Source of the DNA: Acetatifactor muris
GTDB taxonomy: Bacteria > Bacillota > Clostridia > Lachnospirales > Lachnospiraceae
NCBI RefSeq assembly: GCF_024623325.1
Contig: NZ_JANJZD010000001.1
Span: forward strand, 310,001 to 374,000
Direction: 5' to 3'
DNA: 64,000 bases
Shown: positions 1 through 8,706 of the stretch, piece by piece
How positions within the stretch are numbered: the first letter of the stretch is position 1
Layout: every line of letters starts with the position of its first letter
Notes under the pieces: generated by a model
The model's input: the letters and a program-made list of their open reading frames with translations, nothing else
What the model was told of the DNA's origin: nothing
Databases searched by the model: none
Program-made: the position numbers and the translations under genes

Positions 1-1049
1 AGCTGCGGGCGGAAGACGGCAGATCCATCCGGAATGTGGACATTTCACTGTTCATTAATGACCTGCCCAATAAAAAAGACACCACGAAATTTACAACTGA
101 GGATGCCAGCGGCTCCACCTCTCAGGCGGCGGCCGTGGTGGAGGGGATCGAGGCGGGCACCCGGCTTTTCCTGATTGACGAGGACACTTCCGCCACCAAT
201 TTCATGGTGCGGGACGAATTCATGCAGCAGGTCATCAGCCGGGACAAGGAACCCATCACGCCCTTCCTGGAGAGAGCGGGAGAACTATATGAAAAGGCCG
301 GAATTTCCACAATTCTTGTGGCCGGAAGCTCAGGGGCCTTTTTCTATATCGCAGATCATATTCTGATGATGGACTGCTATCGCCCTGTGGATATCACAGA
401 GAGGGTAAAGGGTATGTGCGGCGGTCATACGGCGCCCAGAGTAAAAGCTCCCGGCTTTATGGTTCCGACATTTGACCGTGTGCTGCCGGCCTTCCGGAAG
501 GCACAGAAGGGTCGGGGCCGCGGATGGGACGGCCGGGAACTGGAGACCAGAAATATCGGATATGGCGGAGATGCCGCGGAGAGCGGGAGCTTTAGCATGG
601 CAGAGTCTAGCGGTGCGGGAGGCCAGGGATATAGAGGCGCCGAGGGCCGGGGGAACGGCGGAGACGGAAGAGGATATGGTTCCGGAGAGGACAGGGGACA
701 TGGCGGAAGAGGACGCGGCGGCAACCGCGGCGGAGACGGACGCCATGAGCACATGAAGACGAAATCCTTCGGCCTGGAATCCTTCTCCATGGACAGGGAG
801 GAAGTCAATGTGCGCTATCTGGAGCAGCTCTTGGATACGGAGCAGGTGAACGCCCTGGCCCATCTGCTGCGGTACGGTCTGGAGGAAGTTATGGATGGCA
901 GAAAGACAGTGCGCCAGACGGTGGAGAGCATCTGGAACGCATGGGAAAAGCAGGGCTGGAAGCCGTTCAGTAGCTCCTATGTGCCCTGCGGGCTGGCAAA
1001 GCCCAGGATTCAGGAGCTGTATGCCTGCCTGAACCGATTCCGGGGATGA
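1..1049 (+). CDS. ABC-class ATPase (COG3044-like), 5' truncated, with RGG-rich insert
   Basis: The reading frame is open from the first bases of the window, so the true start lies upstream and only the C-terminal ~349 residues are visible. The visible part resembles the predicted 'ATPase of the ABC class' family (COG3044): a signature-like TTEDASGSTSQ stretch, a Walker B-like LFLIDED, then an AGSSGAFF segment and a conserved C-terminal block. Family members bind ATP and are suspected to act on nucleic acid, but their role in bacteria is unknown. Between the ATPase core and the C-terminal block lies a Gly/Arg-rich low-complexity insert (bases ~510-755) with many RG, RGG and GRG units, which suggests RNA contact. 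The product name rests on motif resemblance only. Confidence 0.7.
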   Translation, partial: LRAEDGRSIRNVDISLFINDLPNKKDTTKFTTEDASGSTSQAAAVVEGIEAGTRLFLIDEDTSATNFMVRDEFMQQVISRDKEPITPFLERAGELYEKAGISTILVAGSSGAFFYIADHILMMDCYRPVDITERVKGMCGGHTAPRVKAPGFMVPTFDRVLPAFRKAQKGRGRGWDGRELETRNIGYGGDAAESGSFSMAESSGAGGQGYRGAEGRGNGGDGRGYGSGEDRGHGGRGRGGNRGGDGRHEHMKTKSFGLESFSMDREEVNVRYLEQLLDTEQVNALAHLLRYGLEEVMDGRKTVRQTVESIWNAWEKQGWKPFSSSYVPCGLAKPRIQELYACLNRFRG

Positions 1050-1071
1050 AGGAAGGAGATCCGGATACCGG

Positions 1072-2259
1072 TTATCCTGCCATAAAGTAAGTTTCTCCCT
1101 GCAGGAGCCTTGCAAAAAAGCAGACTCCGCAGAAAATCTGATAAGCCAGCACACAGCCGGCAATCACAAAGCATGTTCTGTAATACAGGACATGCTTTTC
1201 TTTTTTCAGGAGAAGCAGCCATTTCTCGAAACTGAACACGAAGATCAGGAAGATGGCGATGCAATATCCCCAGAGGAAATTACCGTCCCGGGAGCGGCTG
1301 CCCGTCTCCACCAGACAGAGCGCCTCCAGAAATCCGATTCCCGTCACACCCCAAAAAAACAGATAACGTCTGTCACGAAAAAGTTCCTTCAGAGAAAAAA
1401 GCAGCACCACCAGAGGAAAGGCAATAGAGCACAGTACGGCCAGTTTGGTCCGGTTGGCATGAAGGGAAAAGGTGTACCAGGGGGAAAACGTGATTCCATG
1501 TCCGGTTTCCGTGCCGAACAACACGGCATTCTGCCACAGAATTACCCCCAGTGAAGGCAGCACGGTGCTTCCCAGCAGAAATACCTGCCGGAAAGAGACT
1601 TTCCTGCACAGGTCCGCCAGCAGCTTTATGGCCAGCATGGGGGCAAATACTGTCAGAAAGCTTGGCTTGATACCGGTGGTAAGAACCAGCAGACCGGACA
1701 GGAGCAGCCATTGCCGGAGGGTGATTTTCTGACGGTAATTTTTCTCCAGGTTCAGATAACAGAGAACCGCGGCGATGGCTGCCGGTTTCATGCACTGATA
1801 AGTGGAGTTGTGCCAGATATTGCCGGCCTGATAGCTCACATAAGGGTAGCTGCCGGCATAGGGCCAGAAAAAGGCCATGACCAGGTTCAGAACCAGCGCG
1901 GAGGCAAATGTCAGAACGCTTATCTTCTTGCGGTCAAAGAGCAGGCGCAGCAGCCTTTCCGTCAAAAGGACGGACAATACCTGCACAATGGCCAGGAAGC
2001 CTGCAATCAGCGCGGTGCCGTTCCCGGCCAGCCGGTAGAGAGCCTGGTAAATATATGCAGTGAAGCTGTAATACCAGCCATCGTCAATGGTCATGCTGAT
2101 GTGGTAGGGCAGATCAGATTGAAAATATCGATTATTGTAATCCAGCGGCTGAACGGACTGCATATAGAACAGATATGTGCACAGTATGCCGTAAATTCCG
2201 ATGACAAGCCATAAAAGCGGCACAATACAGCTTTGCAGTTTTTTGCTTTTGCTTTTCAT
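1072..2259 (-). CDS. Polytopic membrane protein, GT-C-like, function unknown
   Basis: A 395-residue protein with about ten hydrophobic segments. It opens with a basic N-terminus and a first transmembrane helix, followed by a non-membrane loop carrying acidic and aromatic residues (SDLPYHISMTIDDGWYYS). A short loop with acidic residues after TM1 is typical of GT-C glycosyltransferases that use lipid-linked sugars, so a role in surface glycan assembly is possible but unproven. It is convergent with the ABC-class ATPase gene, with only 22 bases between the stops, and stands alone on this strand. The start has an upstream GGAGATTAC-like ribosome site on the minus strand. Confidence 0.5.
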   Translation of the reverse strand: MKSKSKKLQSCIVPLLWLVIGIYGILCTYLFYMQSVQPLDYNNRYFQSDLPYHISMTIDDGWYYSFTAYIYQALYRLAGNGTALIAGFLAIVQVLSVLLTERLLRLLFDRKKISVLTFASALVLNLVMAFFWPYAGSYPYVSYQAGNIWHNSTYQCMKPAAIAAVLCYLNLEKNYRQKITLRQWLLLSGLLVLTTGIKPSFLTVFAPMLAIKLLADLCRKVSFRQVFLLGSTVLPSLGVILWQNAVLFGTETGHGITFSPWYTFSLHANRTKLAVLCSIAFPLVVLLFSLKELFRDRRYLFFWGVTGIGFLEALCLVETGSRSRDGNFLWGYCIAIFLIFVFSFEKWLLLLKKEKHVLYYRTCFVIAGCVLAYQIFCGVCFFARLLQGETYFMAG

Positions 2260-2319
2260 AGTAATCTCCTGTGGATGCCTTGTATTCTATGGTGACATTC
2301 TAGCGAAAGAGACACCGCT

Positions 2320-2604
2320 TTGTCAAGAGGCGAGGAGGCCTGTTTGGGGTACTTCAAAGTTATCCTTCGCAATTTTGCCTTTAGTCTACAAAGTGCAGAT
2401 TCCGGCAAGGACCAACAGGTTCTGCGGCAAGGTCCGGGCTTCCTTATTAAACGAACTTTAAATTCTGCCGTCAACGGGCTGTGCAAGAAAGGGTATTTAA
2501 TTCTGGAGCAGGTGCCAAGGACGAAAAACGGGAAGAATAAATGGCTGGAAACTTATGAAATTTTACACAGACTTTACATAAATCATCTTTTGGATTTTAC
2601 ATAG
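2320..2604 (+). pseudogene. MarR-family regulator remnant
   Basis: No complete gene is present in this ~400-base gap. One frame contains a segment (bases ~2440-2570) resembling the recognition helix and wing of MarR regulators: KRTLNSAVNGLCKKGYLI, then a basic wing with TKNGKNK. The N-terminal half looks unlike MarR and there is no good ribosome site. I read it as a decayed piece of a MarR-type gene next to the phosphate-transport genes. It could also be chance coding-like sequence. Confidence 0.35.
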
Positions 2605-2655
2605 ATCGGATACCATTTGATGATAAGAAGATTCTTAAGAGAGGATTATGGTCAG

Positions 2656-4425
2656 ATGGATTTCTTTGGATTACTGACAATGGCTGGTGGGTTGGCGTTA
2701 TTTTTATATGGAATGAAAACGATGGGGGATGCTCTGTCCAAGATGGCAGGCGGCAGGCTGGAGCAGGTACTGGAGCGTATGACGAATAATCCTGTGAAGG
2801 CCGTCCTGCTTGGGGCAGGCGTAACAGCGGTGATCCAGTCTTCTTCCGCTACGACGGTTATGGTAGTGGGGTTTGTTAATTCCGGCATTATGAAACTGTC
2901 ACAGGCGGTGGGGGTGATTATGGGTGCAAACATCGGCACTACAGTTACCTCGTGGATTCTAAGCCTTTCCGGTATCGAAAGCGGGAATTTTTTTGTAAAA
3001 CTGCTGAAACCCTCGTCTTTTTCCCCGGTATTGGCACTGATCGGCGTGGTACTGGTAATGTTTATCAAAAATACCAAAAAGAATGATGTAGGGACGATTC
3101 TGATTGGGTTTGCGGTGCTTATGTTTGGAATGGACACCATGAGCAGCGCTGTAAAGCCGCTTGCAGACGTTCCGGAATTTACATCGCTTTTTACGGCATT
3201 TGAAAACCCTCTTTTAGGTATGATAGTTGGAGCCATTTTAACTGCAGTAATCCAGAGCTCTTCCGCTTCTGTCGGTATCTTGCAGGCGATGTGCGCCACC
3301 GGAAGCGTATCGGTGGGAGCGGCGCTTCCGGTGATCATGGGGCAGAATATCGGAACCTGTGTCACAGCCCTGCTGTCCGGTGTCGGGGCAAATAAGAATG
3401 CAAGAAGGGCGTCTTTGGTACACCTTTATTTTAACCTGGTGGGTACATTTGTGTTTATGGCAGTATTCTATGCCATGGATCATTTTGTACAGTTTGCTTT
3501 TTTGTCGGATGCGTCAAACGGTGCGGTCATTGCAGTGATACACAGCGTGTTTAATATTGCTTCGACAATCGTGTTGCTCCCTGCTTCCAGGCTGCTGGTA
3601 AAACTCGCATACTTTACCATCCCGCAGTCAGAGGACGAAACACTGGAAACGTCAGGAAAAGTGCTGGACGATAGATTTCTGGAAAGGCCTGCGTTTGCGG
3701 TTGCACAATGTAAAAATGCAGTGTGCGATATGGCGCAGCTTATCTTAAAGGCAATGAATTTATGTGTATACATACAGAAAAAATATGATGAAAATGCTGT
3801 GCAGGAGGTTATGGAAATTGAGCAGGAGGTAGATACAAAAGAAGATGAGTTATCGTCCTATCTGGCAAAGCTTTCCACAAAGCCGCTCTCTGAACGGGAC
3901 AGTAAAACCATCAATAAATACAGCAGGTGCATTACGGATTTTGAAAGGATATCCGATTATACTAAGGGCATAGCATTCGCACAAAAGAAGCTGTATAAGG
4001 GCAGAGAAAAATTTTCAAGGAAAGCGGCAGCCGAAGCAAGGCTGATTTATGAGGCAACCCTCGAAATCGTTGAATGTACGGTTTCCGGTTTTATACATGA
4101 GGACAAAGAGATGGCGTTTCGCATTGATCCTCTTGCCGATGTGATCAGCCGGGTAAAAAAGGAAATTCGAAAGAACCATAGCAGGAGGCTGGAAAAGGGG
4201 AAGTGTTCCGTGGAACTTGGCATGGCGCTTACAGATATGGTCACTTCCCTGGAGCGCATTGCAAAGCATTGTTCCAATATAGCGGAATGGCAGACGGCAT
4301 CCGAAACAGACCAGCACGCATTGCATCAATATGCACGGAGTGTCAAAGAGAGGAATGAACTGTACAAGGAACTGCTTGAAGGGTATACAGCAAAGTATTC
4401 GTTGGAAAAACTTGAGGAAACATAG
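2656..4425 (+). CDS. Na+/phosphate cotransporter with PhoU-like C-terminal domain
   Basis: A 589-residue NptA/PNaS-family (SLC34-like) transporter predicted to import inorganic phosphate with sodium across the cytoplasmic membrane. The membrane half is an inverted repeat, each half carrying the family QSSS motif (first at residues 61-67, second near residue 200). From about residue 345 a soluble helical region resembles PhoU, a layout known in this family. An in-frame ATG lies 39 bases upstream, but the start at 2656 follows AAGAGAGGA at a suitable distance. Downstream lie PhoB/PhoR-type genes on the same strand, which supports a phosphate-acquisition role. Confidence 0.9.
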   Translation: MDFFGLLTMAGGLALFLYGMKTMGDALSKMAGGRLEQVLERMTNNPVKAVLLGAGVTAVIQSSSATTVMVVGFVNSGIMKLSQAVGVIMGANIGTTVTSWILSLSGIESGNFFVKLLKPSSFSPVLALIGVVLVMFIKNTKKNDVGTILIGFAVLMFGMDTMSSAVKPLADVPEFTSLFTAFENPLLGMIVGAILTAVIQSSSASVGILQAMCATGSVSVGAALPVIMGQNIGTCVTALLSGVGANKNARRASLVHLYFNLVGTFVFMAVFYAMDHFVQFAFLSDASNGAVIAVIHSVFNIASTIVLLPASRLLVKLAYFTIPQSEDETLETSGKVLDDRFLERPAFAVAQCKNAVCDMAQLILKAMNLCVYIQKKYDENAVQEVMEIEQEVDTKEDELSSYLAKLSTKPLSERDSKTINKYSRCITDFERISDYTKGIAFAQKKLYKGREKFSRKAAAEARLIYEATLEIVECTVSGFIHEDKEMAFRIDPLADVISRVKKEIRKNHSRRLEKGKCSVELGMALTDMVTSLERIAKHCSNIAEWQTASETDQHALHQYARSVKERNELYKELLEGYTAKYSLEKLEET

Positions 4426-4671
4426 GTTATCCGTATAATGTAACTGTACAGAGGATTTGATGCCCTATATACTAAAGAAGGCGCAGATACAAAAATAGAT
4501 GGTAACTCTGATTATACACCCAATATTAGCCGCAATAATTGCCTGGATTATGAGTTAATACTTTTTGCGAGAAGTTTTCTGCATTTCAATTTTGCATTAT
4601 GATTGTGCCGGGCGCAATTTTGTAAAAAATGAGTTTGATTTAAAAATTTCAGAAAGAGGAAGTTAGCATTT

Positions 4672-5343
4672 ATGTCGTTAATCTATATTTTGGAAGATGA
4701 TAAAAATATTCAGGAGATAGAAAGCTTCGCTATAAAGGGGAACGGATATGATGTATGTGCGTTTGATGACGCACAGGCTTTTGACAGGGGAATGCAGGAA
4801 AGGAAGCCGGATTTACTGCTTCTTGATGTCATGCTGCCAGGGGAGGACGGACTCTCTGTACTGAAAAGGCTCCGCTCAGATAATGATACGAAAGAACTGC
4901 CCGTCATACTTGTGACAGCGAAAGATTCAGAAATAGATACCGTCAGGGGGCTTGATCTTGGGGCGGATGACTACATCACAAAACCATTTGGCGTGATGGA
5001 ACTTATGTCACGCATCAAGGCAATTATGCGACGTGTCAAACCAACGAGCGATGACGTGGTCTTAAAATACAAAAATATATATCTGGATCAGGACAGGCGG
5101 ATATGCCTTGTGGATGAGGAAAACGTGGAACTGACATTTAAGGAATATGAGCTGCTCCGGCTCTTTCTTTCCAATCTGGGTATTGTGCTGACAAGGGAAG
5201 TGATCATGGATACGGTATGGGGGATGGATTTTGCGGGGGAGAGCAGGACTGTTGACATGCATATCAAAACACTTCGCAGAAAGCTGAAAGAAGCGGGCAG
5301 CCTGATTATCACTGTGAGGAATGTGGGGTATAAGCTGGAATGA
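4672..5343 (+). CDS. Response regulator, OmpR/PhoB type
   Basis: A 223-residue DNA-binding response regulator. The receiver domain occupies about residues 1-120, with acidic pocket E8/D9/D10, phosphoacceptor D52 in LLLLDVMLPG and the conserved Lys in YITKPFG near residue 104. A winged-helix DNA-binding domain spans about 130-222 and ends in the typical VRNVGYKLE. AGAGGAAG precedes the start. Its stop overlaps the start of the histidine kinase gene (ATGA), so the two are translationally coupled. Position behind the phosphate transporter suggests PhoB-like control of phosphate genes; this is inference. Confidence 0.93.
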   Translation: MSLIYILEDDKNIQEIESFAIKGNGYDVCAFDDAQAFDRGMQERKPDLLLLDVMLPGEDGLSVLKRLRSDNDTKELPVILVTAKDSEIDTVRGLDLGADDYITKPFGVMELMSRIKAIMRRVKPTSDDVVLKYKNIYLDQDRRICLVDEENVELTFKEYELLRLFLSNLGIVLTREVIMDTVWGMDFAGESRTVDMHIKTLRRKLKEAGSLIITVRNVGYKLE

Positions 5344-6647
5344 GGCAGAAAATAAACAGACGGTTTACCGGCATTGCGCTTTTTTCCGTTGTGATCACCA
5401 CGATTGTCATGACTGCGGTGTTCTATTCACAGTTAAAAAAACAGGTTTTTTCTGATCTGGCGGTTGTGGCAGATTTACTGATTGACGAAGGCTCCTATGC
5501 CAGGAAAACAGACAATTTAAGAATTACATGGATAGATGCAGACGGCAAGGTTTTGTTTGACTCCACGGTAGACGGGCAGTCCCTTGCCAACCATCTGGAC
5601 AGGCCGGAAATTGCGGAGGCAGTTTCATCTGGAAGCGGTATGGGGATAAGAAAGTCGGATACCCTGTCGGAGAGCGTATTTTATTATGCCAAAAAACTGG
5701 ATAACGGGCAGATACTCAGAGTAGGCAGGGAGACGCACAGCGTCGTGGCAGTTCTTTTGTCCGCCCTTCCAATGGTGCTGACAACTGCTCTGGTTCTTGC
5801 AGCCATCTGTCTGATGGTGTCGCACTACCTTACTTCCGCCATTGTGGAACCGATTAATAAAATGGCGGGGGATATGGAACATATTGACGAGGGAAAAAGT
5901 TATCCGGAGCTGATCCCGTTTACAAGAAAAATCCGCTTACAGCATGAGGAAATCCTGTCTGCCGCAAATATAAGGCAGGAATTTACCGCCAATGTAAGTC
6001 ATGAACTAAAAACTCCCCTTGCGGCAATATCAGGGTACGCAGAACTTATGGAGGCAGGACTTGTAAATGATAAAGAGATGAAGCGCTTTTCGGGAGAAAT
6101 CCGAAAAAGCGCGGCAAGGCTGCTTACTCTGATCAATGACATTATTAAGCTATCACAATTGGATGCAGGAAATGCAAAAGATATCCTTGATGTGGTAAAT
6201 TTGGCGGAAATTACAAAAGAAAGTGTGGAAATGCTTGTCTTTGGAGCGGCGAAAAATGGCATTGATGTAGTGTATGAAGGAGATGACAGGGCGGATGTCC
6301 ATATCGGAAAGGAACTGGCACAGGAGCTTGTCTATAATCTGATTGAAAACGCCGTCCGATATAACAAACCAAACGGCAGGGTAATCGTAAAAGTGCAGAA
6401 AGAAGGAACGCAGATTATCTTTTCGGTAGAGGATACCGGTATCGGCATTCCACTGGAGCATCAGGAGAGAATTTTTGAACGCTTTTACCGGGTGGATAAG
6501 AGCAGGTCGAAGGAACTTGGAGGTACGGGCCTTGGGCTTGCGATTGTAAAGCATATCTGTAACCTGACAGACGCGGATGTGAACCTGATGAGTAAGCCGG
6601 GAGTTGGGACGAAGATATTTATTGTCTGGGGCAGGGGCAGCACTTAA
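5340..6647 (+). CDS. Sensor histidine kinase, PhoR-like
   Basis: A 435-residue membrane kinase, the partner of the preceding response regulator. TM1 spans about residues 10-30, an extracytoplasmic sensor region 31-135, and TM2 about 140-165. A linker leads to the HisKA dimerisation helix with phosphorylatable H221 in NVSHELKTPL. The ATPase domain shows the N box (ENAVRYNKPNG), G1 (DTGIGIP) and G2 (GGTGLGLAIV). The order matches PhoR/WalK-type kinases, although no PAS domain is evident. The gene overlaps the regulator's stop codon by four bases. Confidence 0.93.
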   Translation: MRQKINRRFTGIALFSVVITTIVMTAVFYSQLKKQVFSDLAVVADLLIDEGSYARKTDNLRITWIDADGKVLFDSTVDGQSLANHLDRPEIAEAVSSGSGMGIRKSDTLSESVFYYAKKLDNGQILRVGRETHSVVAVLLSALPMVLTTALVLAAICLMVSHYLTSAIVEPINKMAGDMEHIDEGKSYPELIPFTRKIRLQHEEILSAANIRQEFTANVSHELKTPLAAISGYAELMEAGLVNDKEMKRFSGEIRKSAARLLTLINDIIKLSQLDAGNAKDILDVVNLAEITKESVEMLVFGAAKNGIDVVYEGDDRADVHIGKELAQELVYNLIENAVRYNKPNGRVIVKVQKEGTQIIFSVEDTGIGIPLEHQERIFERFYRVDKSRSKELGGTGLGLAIVKHICNLTDADVNLMSKPGVGTKIFIVWGRGST

Positions 6648-6664
6648 AAATGGGAGATAAAATC

Positions 6665-7330
6665 ATGTGGGAAAATTTATATGAAAATTTGAGAAATGAC
6701 TCAGAGATAAGAGAACTGATCCGTAGGGGCGATGCAAACTTAGGCGTTTTGGGTTATACAGACCATTCAGAAGCCCACACGGTCCTTGTGGCGGAAAAGA
6801 CGGCATGGATATTAGAGGAATTTGGGTATGATGAACATATGCAGATGTTAGGGAAAGCTGCAGGGTTTATGCATGATATCGGAAATGCCATCAATCGTTC
6901 CCGCCACGCAGAATATGGCGGGATTCTGGCAAATGAAATCCTCAGAAGATATGAGCTGTCAGTGGAGGATAGAATTGAAATAGTAACCTGCATCAGTAAC
7001 CATGATGAATCCACGGGCGGAACTGTCAGTGCAGTCTCAGCGGCGCTTATCATTGCAGACAAAACAGATGTTCGGCGCAACAGGGTCAGGCCGCAGGATA
7101 AAGCCGCTTTTGATATCCATGACAGGGTAAACTATGCTGTTACGGAAGCCCGTCTGGAGATTGATAAAGAGAAAAAGGTGATTATACTGCATTTACAGAT
7201 AGATGAGGAAAACTGCTCCATGTACGAGTATTTTGATATTTTCCTGGGAAGGATGCAGATGTGCCGTCATGCCGGGGAATTTTTAGGCGTGCGGTTTAAG
7301 CTGATGGCAAACGGCAGCAAGGTCTTGTAA
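6665..7330 (+). CDS. HD-domain phosphohydrolase
   Basis: A 221-residue protein of the HD superfamily, metal-dependent phosphohydrolases that act on nucleotides or related phosphoesters. Metal-ligand candidates are H38, the HD pair at residues 70-71 (FMHDIGN), H81 and the later SNHDES and ADKTD segments. The ATG at 6665 is preferred over the in-frame ATG at 6650 because GGGAGA at 6652-6657 is well spaced for it. The gene follows the histidine kinase by a few bases, so it is probably in the same transcript. The substrate cannot be told from sequence. Confidence 0.8.
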   Translation: MWENLYENLRNDSEIRELIRRGDANLGVLGYTDHSEAHTVLVAEKTAWILEEFGYDEHMQMLGKAAGFMHDIGNAINRSRHAEYGGILANEILRRYELSVEDRIEIVTCISNHDESTGGTVSAVSAALIIADKTDVRRNRVRPQDKAAFDIHDRVNYAVTEARLEIDKEKKVIILHLQIDEENCSMYEYFDIFLGRMQMCRHAGEFLGVRFKLMANGSKVL

Positions 7331-7373
7331 AGATTGTGCCAAAATGGCCGGGAAAAGAACAGAGGTTGAGGGC

Positions 7374-7547
7374 ATGGAGATTGTCTTACAGGTATTCTTA
7401 TTGGTCGTAGGGTTTACGATGCTTATCAAGGGTGCAAGACATGATCCGAAGATCAAGGACGATCTTCTTATCATAAAGAATGATAACCAGCATGAATTGG
7501 AGGTTTCCATGAAAGAAGTGCTGGACATTCAGGAAGACAATGTATGA
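7374..7547 (+). pseudogene. Small membrane ORF, probable remnant of a Ca2+/Na+ antiporter N-terminus
   Basis: Only 57 codons. The first ~22 residues form one hydrophobic helix ending in GFTMLIKGA, which resembles the first helix of CaCA-family calcium/sodium antiporters (typically ending LIKGAD). The rest is hydrophilic and matches nothing I recognise, and all later antiporter helices are absent. A fused deletion scar is the simplest reading. An intact small membrane protein is the alternative. A weak GAGG site precedes the ATG at 7374; an in-frame ATG at 7344 has no ribosome site. Confidence 0.35.
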
Positions 7548-7565
7548 TGGAGGGAGGTGAGCAAA

Positions 7566-7811
7566 ATGGTAATTGGCAGAGTTTCAGGCAGCATGGAGGC
7601 TTTGGCTGCGGCGGTTAATCCTCATAAAGAAGCAGTAGAACTGGTGGAACAGCAGATGGATGAGTTGGCAGATGATCTTGTTCGAGATACCTATGAAACA
7701 ACAATAAAGCCGGATGATTATGTATATCCGAGTGAGAACTATAATGATATTATGAAAGTCAGTGCTGGAGAACATTCTTCATCATCGAACAATAACCGCC
7801 GGCCACAATAA
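7566..7811 (+). CDS. Small hypothetical protein
   Basis: An 81-residue, mostly helical, acidic protein with no membrane segment and no family I recognise. The ATG at 7566 follows AGGGAGG with ideal spacing; a GTG nine bases upstream overlaps that site and is less likely. The tail is low in complexity (several Ser and Asn). It starts 18 bases after the preceding small ORF, so the two may be cotranscribed with the phosphate/two-component genes. Confidence 0.5.
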   Translation: MVIGRVSGSMEALAAAVNPHKEAVELVEQQMDELADDLVRDTYETTIKPDDYVYPSENYNDIMKVSAGEHSSSSNNNRRPQ

Positions 7812-7967
7812 AAATCTGATTGCAGTTTCTTGCTACTGACAGTACCGGTGCTAAAATAAATGTTGAAATCCAACGAGCCGATAAAGGAGCCGGGAGAAAA
7901 AGAGCAAGGTATAATTCCAGCTGTAAAAAAATTGAAAGCAGAGCGGACAGCATAAAACAAAACGGTA

Positions 7968-8006
7968 GGCCGGGAATCTAAAAACAGGTTCCCGGCCTTA
8001 TTTTTT
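7968..8006 (+). terminator. Rho-independent terminator
   Basis: A perfect 9-bp stem (GGCCGGGAA at 7968-7976 with TTCCCGGCC at 7989-7997) is followed by TTATTTTTTG. It closes the 2.6-7.8 kb gene run and insulates the BlaI/M56 operon. The rest of the 7812-8328 gap (8007-8248) shows no credible gene; repeated GGTCC/GCAGG words there have no clear function. Confidence 0.88.
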
Positions 8007-8248
8007 GTCCTGAAATGTAAATTTTCTGTGAACTTGATTAAAAAGTCCTTTACAAAACGTCACTGGTGTTGCCTGCTCTTGCAGGTTACGCTGGCTTGGG
8101 GCAGATATGGACCAAGTGTTCTGGTCCGCCGTTCCACTGCTTTAGGAAAAAGGCCTTTATTGGTCCTTGCGGGAATCCCGGCCTCAGGCGTAAGGCCCCT
8201 TGCAGGTCCCTGCAGGCCCCGAGTCCCTACCGGTCCCCGCAGCCGGGG

Positions 8249-8277
8249 TTTACAAAGCAGACAGGATATGATATGAT
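8249..8277 (+). promoter_or_regulatory. Promoter of the blaI-like/M56 operon
   Basis: TTTACA (8249-8254), a 17-bp spacer and TATGAT (8272-8277) form a near-consensus sigma-70 promoter 50 bases upstream of the BlaI-family gene. The palindromic operator begins two bases after the -10 box, so a bound repressor would cover the transcription start. Confidence 0.8.
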
Positions 8278-8278
8278 G

Positions 8279-8295
8279 TGTCTACAATGTAGACA
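8279..8295 (+). promoter_or_regulatory. BlaI/MecI-type operator palindrome
   Basis: A perfect inverted repeat TGTCTAC-AAT-GTAGACA contains the TACA/TGTA core typical of BlaI/MecI operators. It sits at the expected +1 of the promoter and directly ahead of a BlaI-family gene, as expected for autorepression. Assignment is by motif and position only. Confidence 0.8.
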
Positions 8296-8328
8296 GACGG
8301 GGACAGATACATAGGGGAGAAGAATTGA

Positions 8329-8706
8329 ATGAAAATATTAAGTGAAGCGGAATGGAATATCATGGAAAGCCTGTGGGAGGAGTCTCCGAAAGTGGGAAGC
8401 CGCATTGTTGCGGACATGGGGGGGCGAATTGGATGGAGCCGCAGTACCACCCTGACCATGCTGAAAAGGATGACAGAGAAGGGCCTGATCTTCTGTGAGG
8501 ACAATGGACAGATGAAAGCCTATACCCCACTGATTGAACGGGAAGATGCAGTCAAAAGGGAGACGGAAAGCTTTCTGCAGAGAGTTTACCATGGAAGCAT
8601 CAGTATGCTGGTAAGCGGCTTTGTAGAGAGAAAAAGGCTGAGCCCCGAGGAACTTTCGGAGCTTCGCCAGATTTTGGATAAAGCAGAGGAAGAATGTCAT
8701 GAGTGA
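8329..8706 (+). CDS. BlaI/MecI-family transcriptional repressor
   Basis: A 125-residue winged-helix repressor: N-terminal LSEAEWNIMESLWE, recognition region GWSRSTTLTMLKRMTEKGLI, and a C-terminal dimerisation helix rich in charged residues. In the BlaI/MecI family the repressor is cleaved when a membrane M56 protease is activated. The next gene encodes exactly such a protease and overlaps this gene by 8 bases, so the pair should act as repressor and sensor. No beta-lactamase lies next to them, so the regulon is unknown. Confidence 0.93.
   Translation: MKILSEAEWNIMESLWEESPKVGSRIVADMGGRIGWSRSTTLTMLKRMTEKGLIFCEDNGQMKAYTPLIEREDAVKRETESFLQRVYHGSISMLVSGFVERKRLSPEELSELRQILDKAEEECHE

Noticed and set aside
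8031-8276. ORFs of ~80 codons upstream of the BlaI-like gene
   Set aside because: They overlap the promoter region, have poor ribosome sites and Pro/Arg-rich frame-shadow composition.
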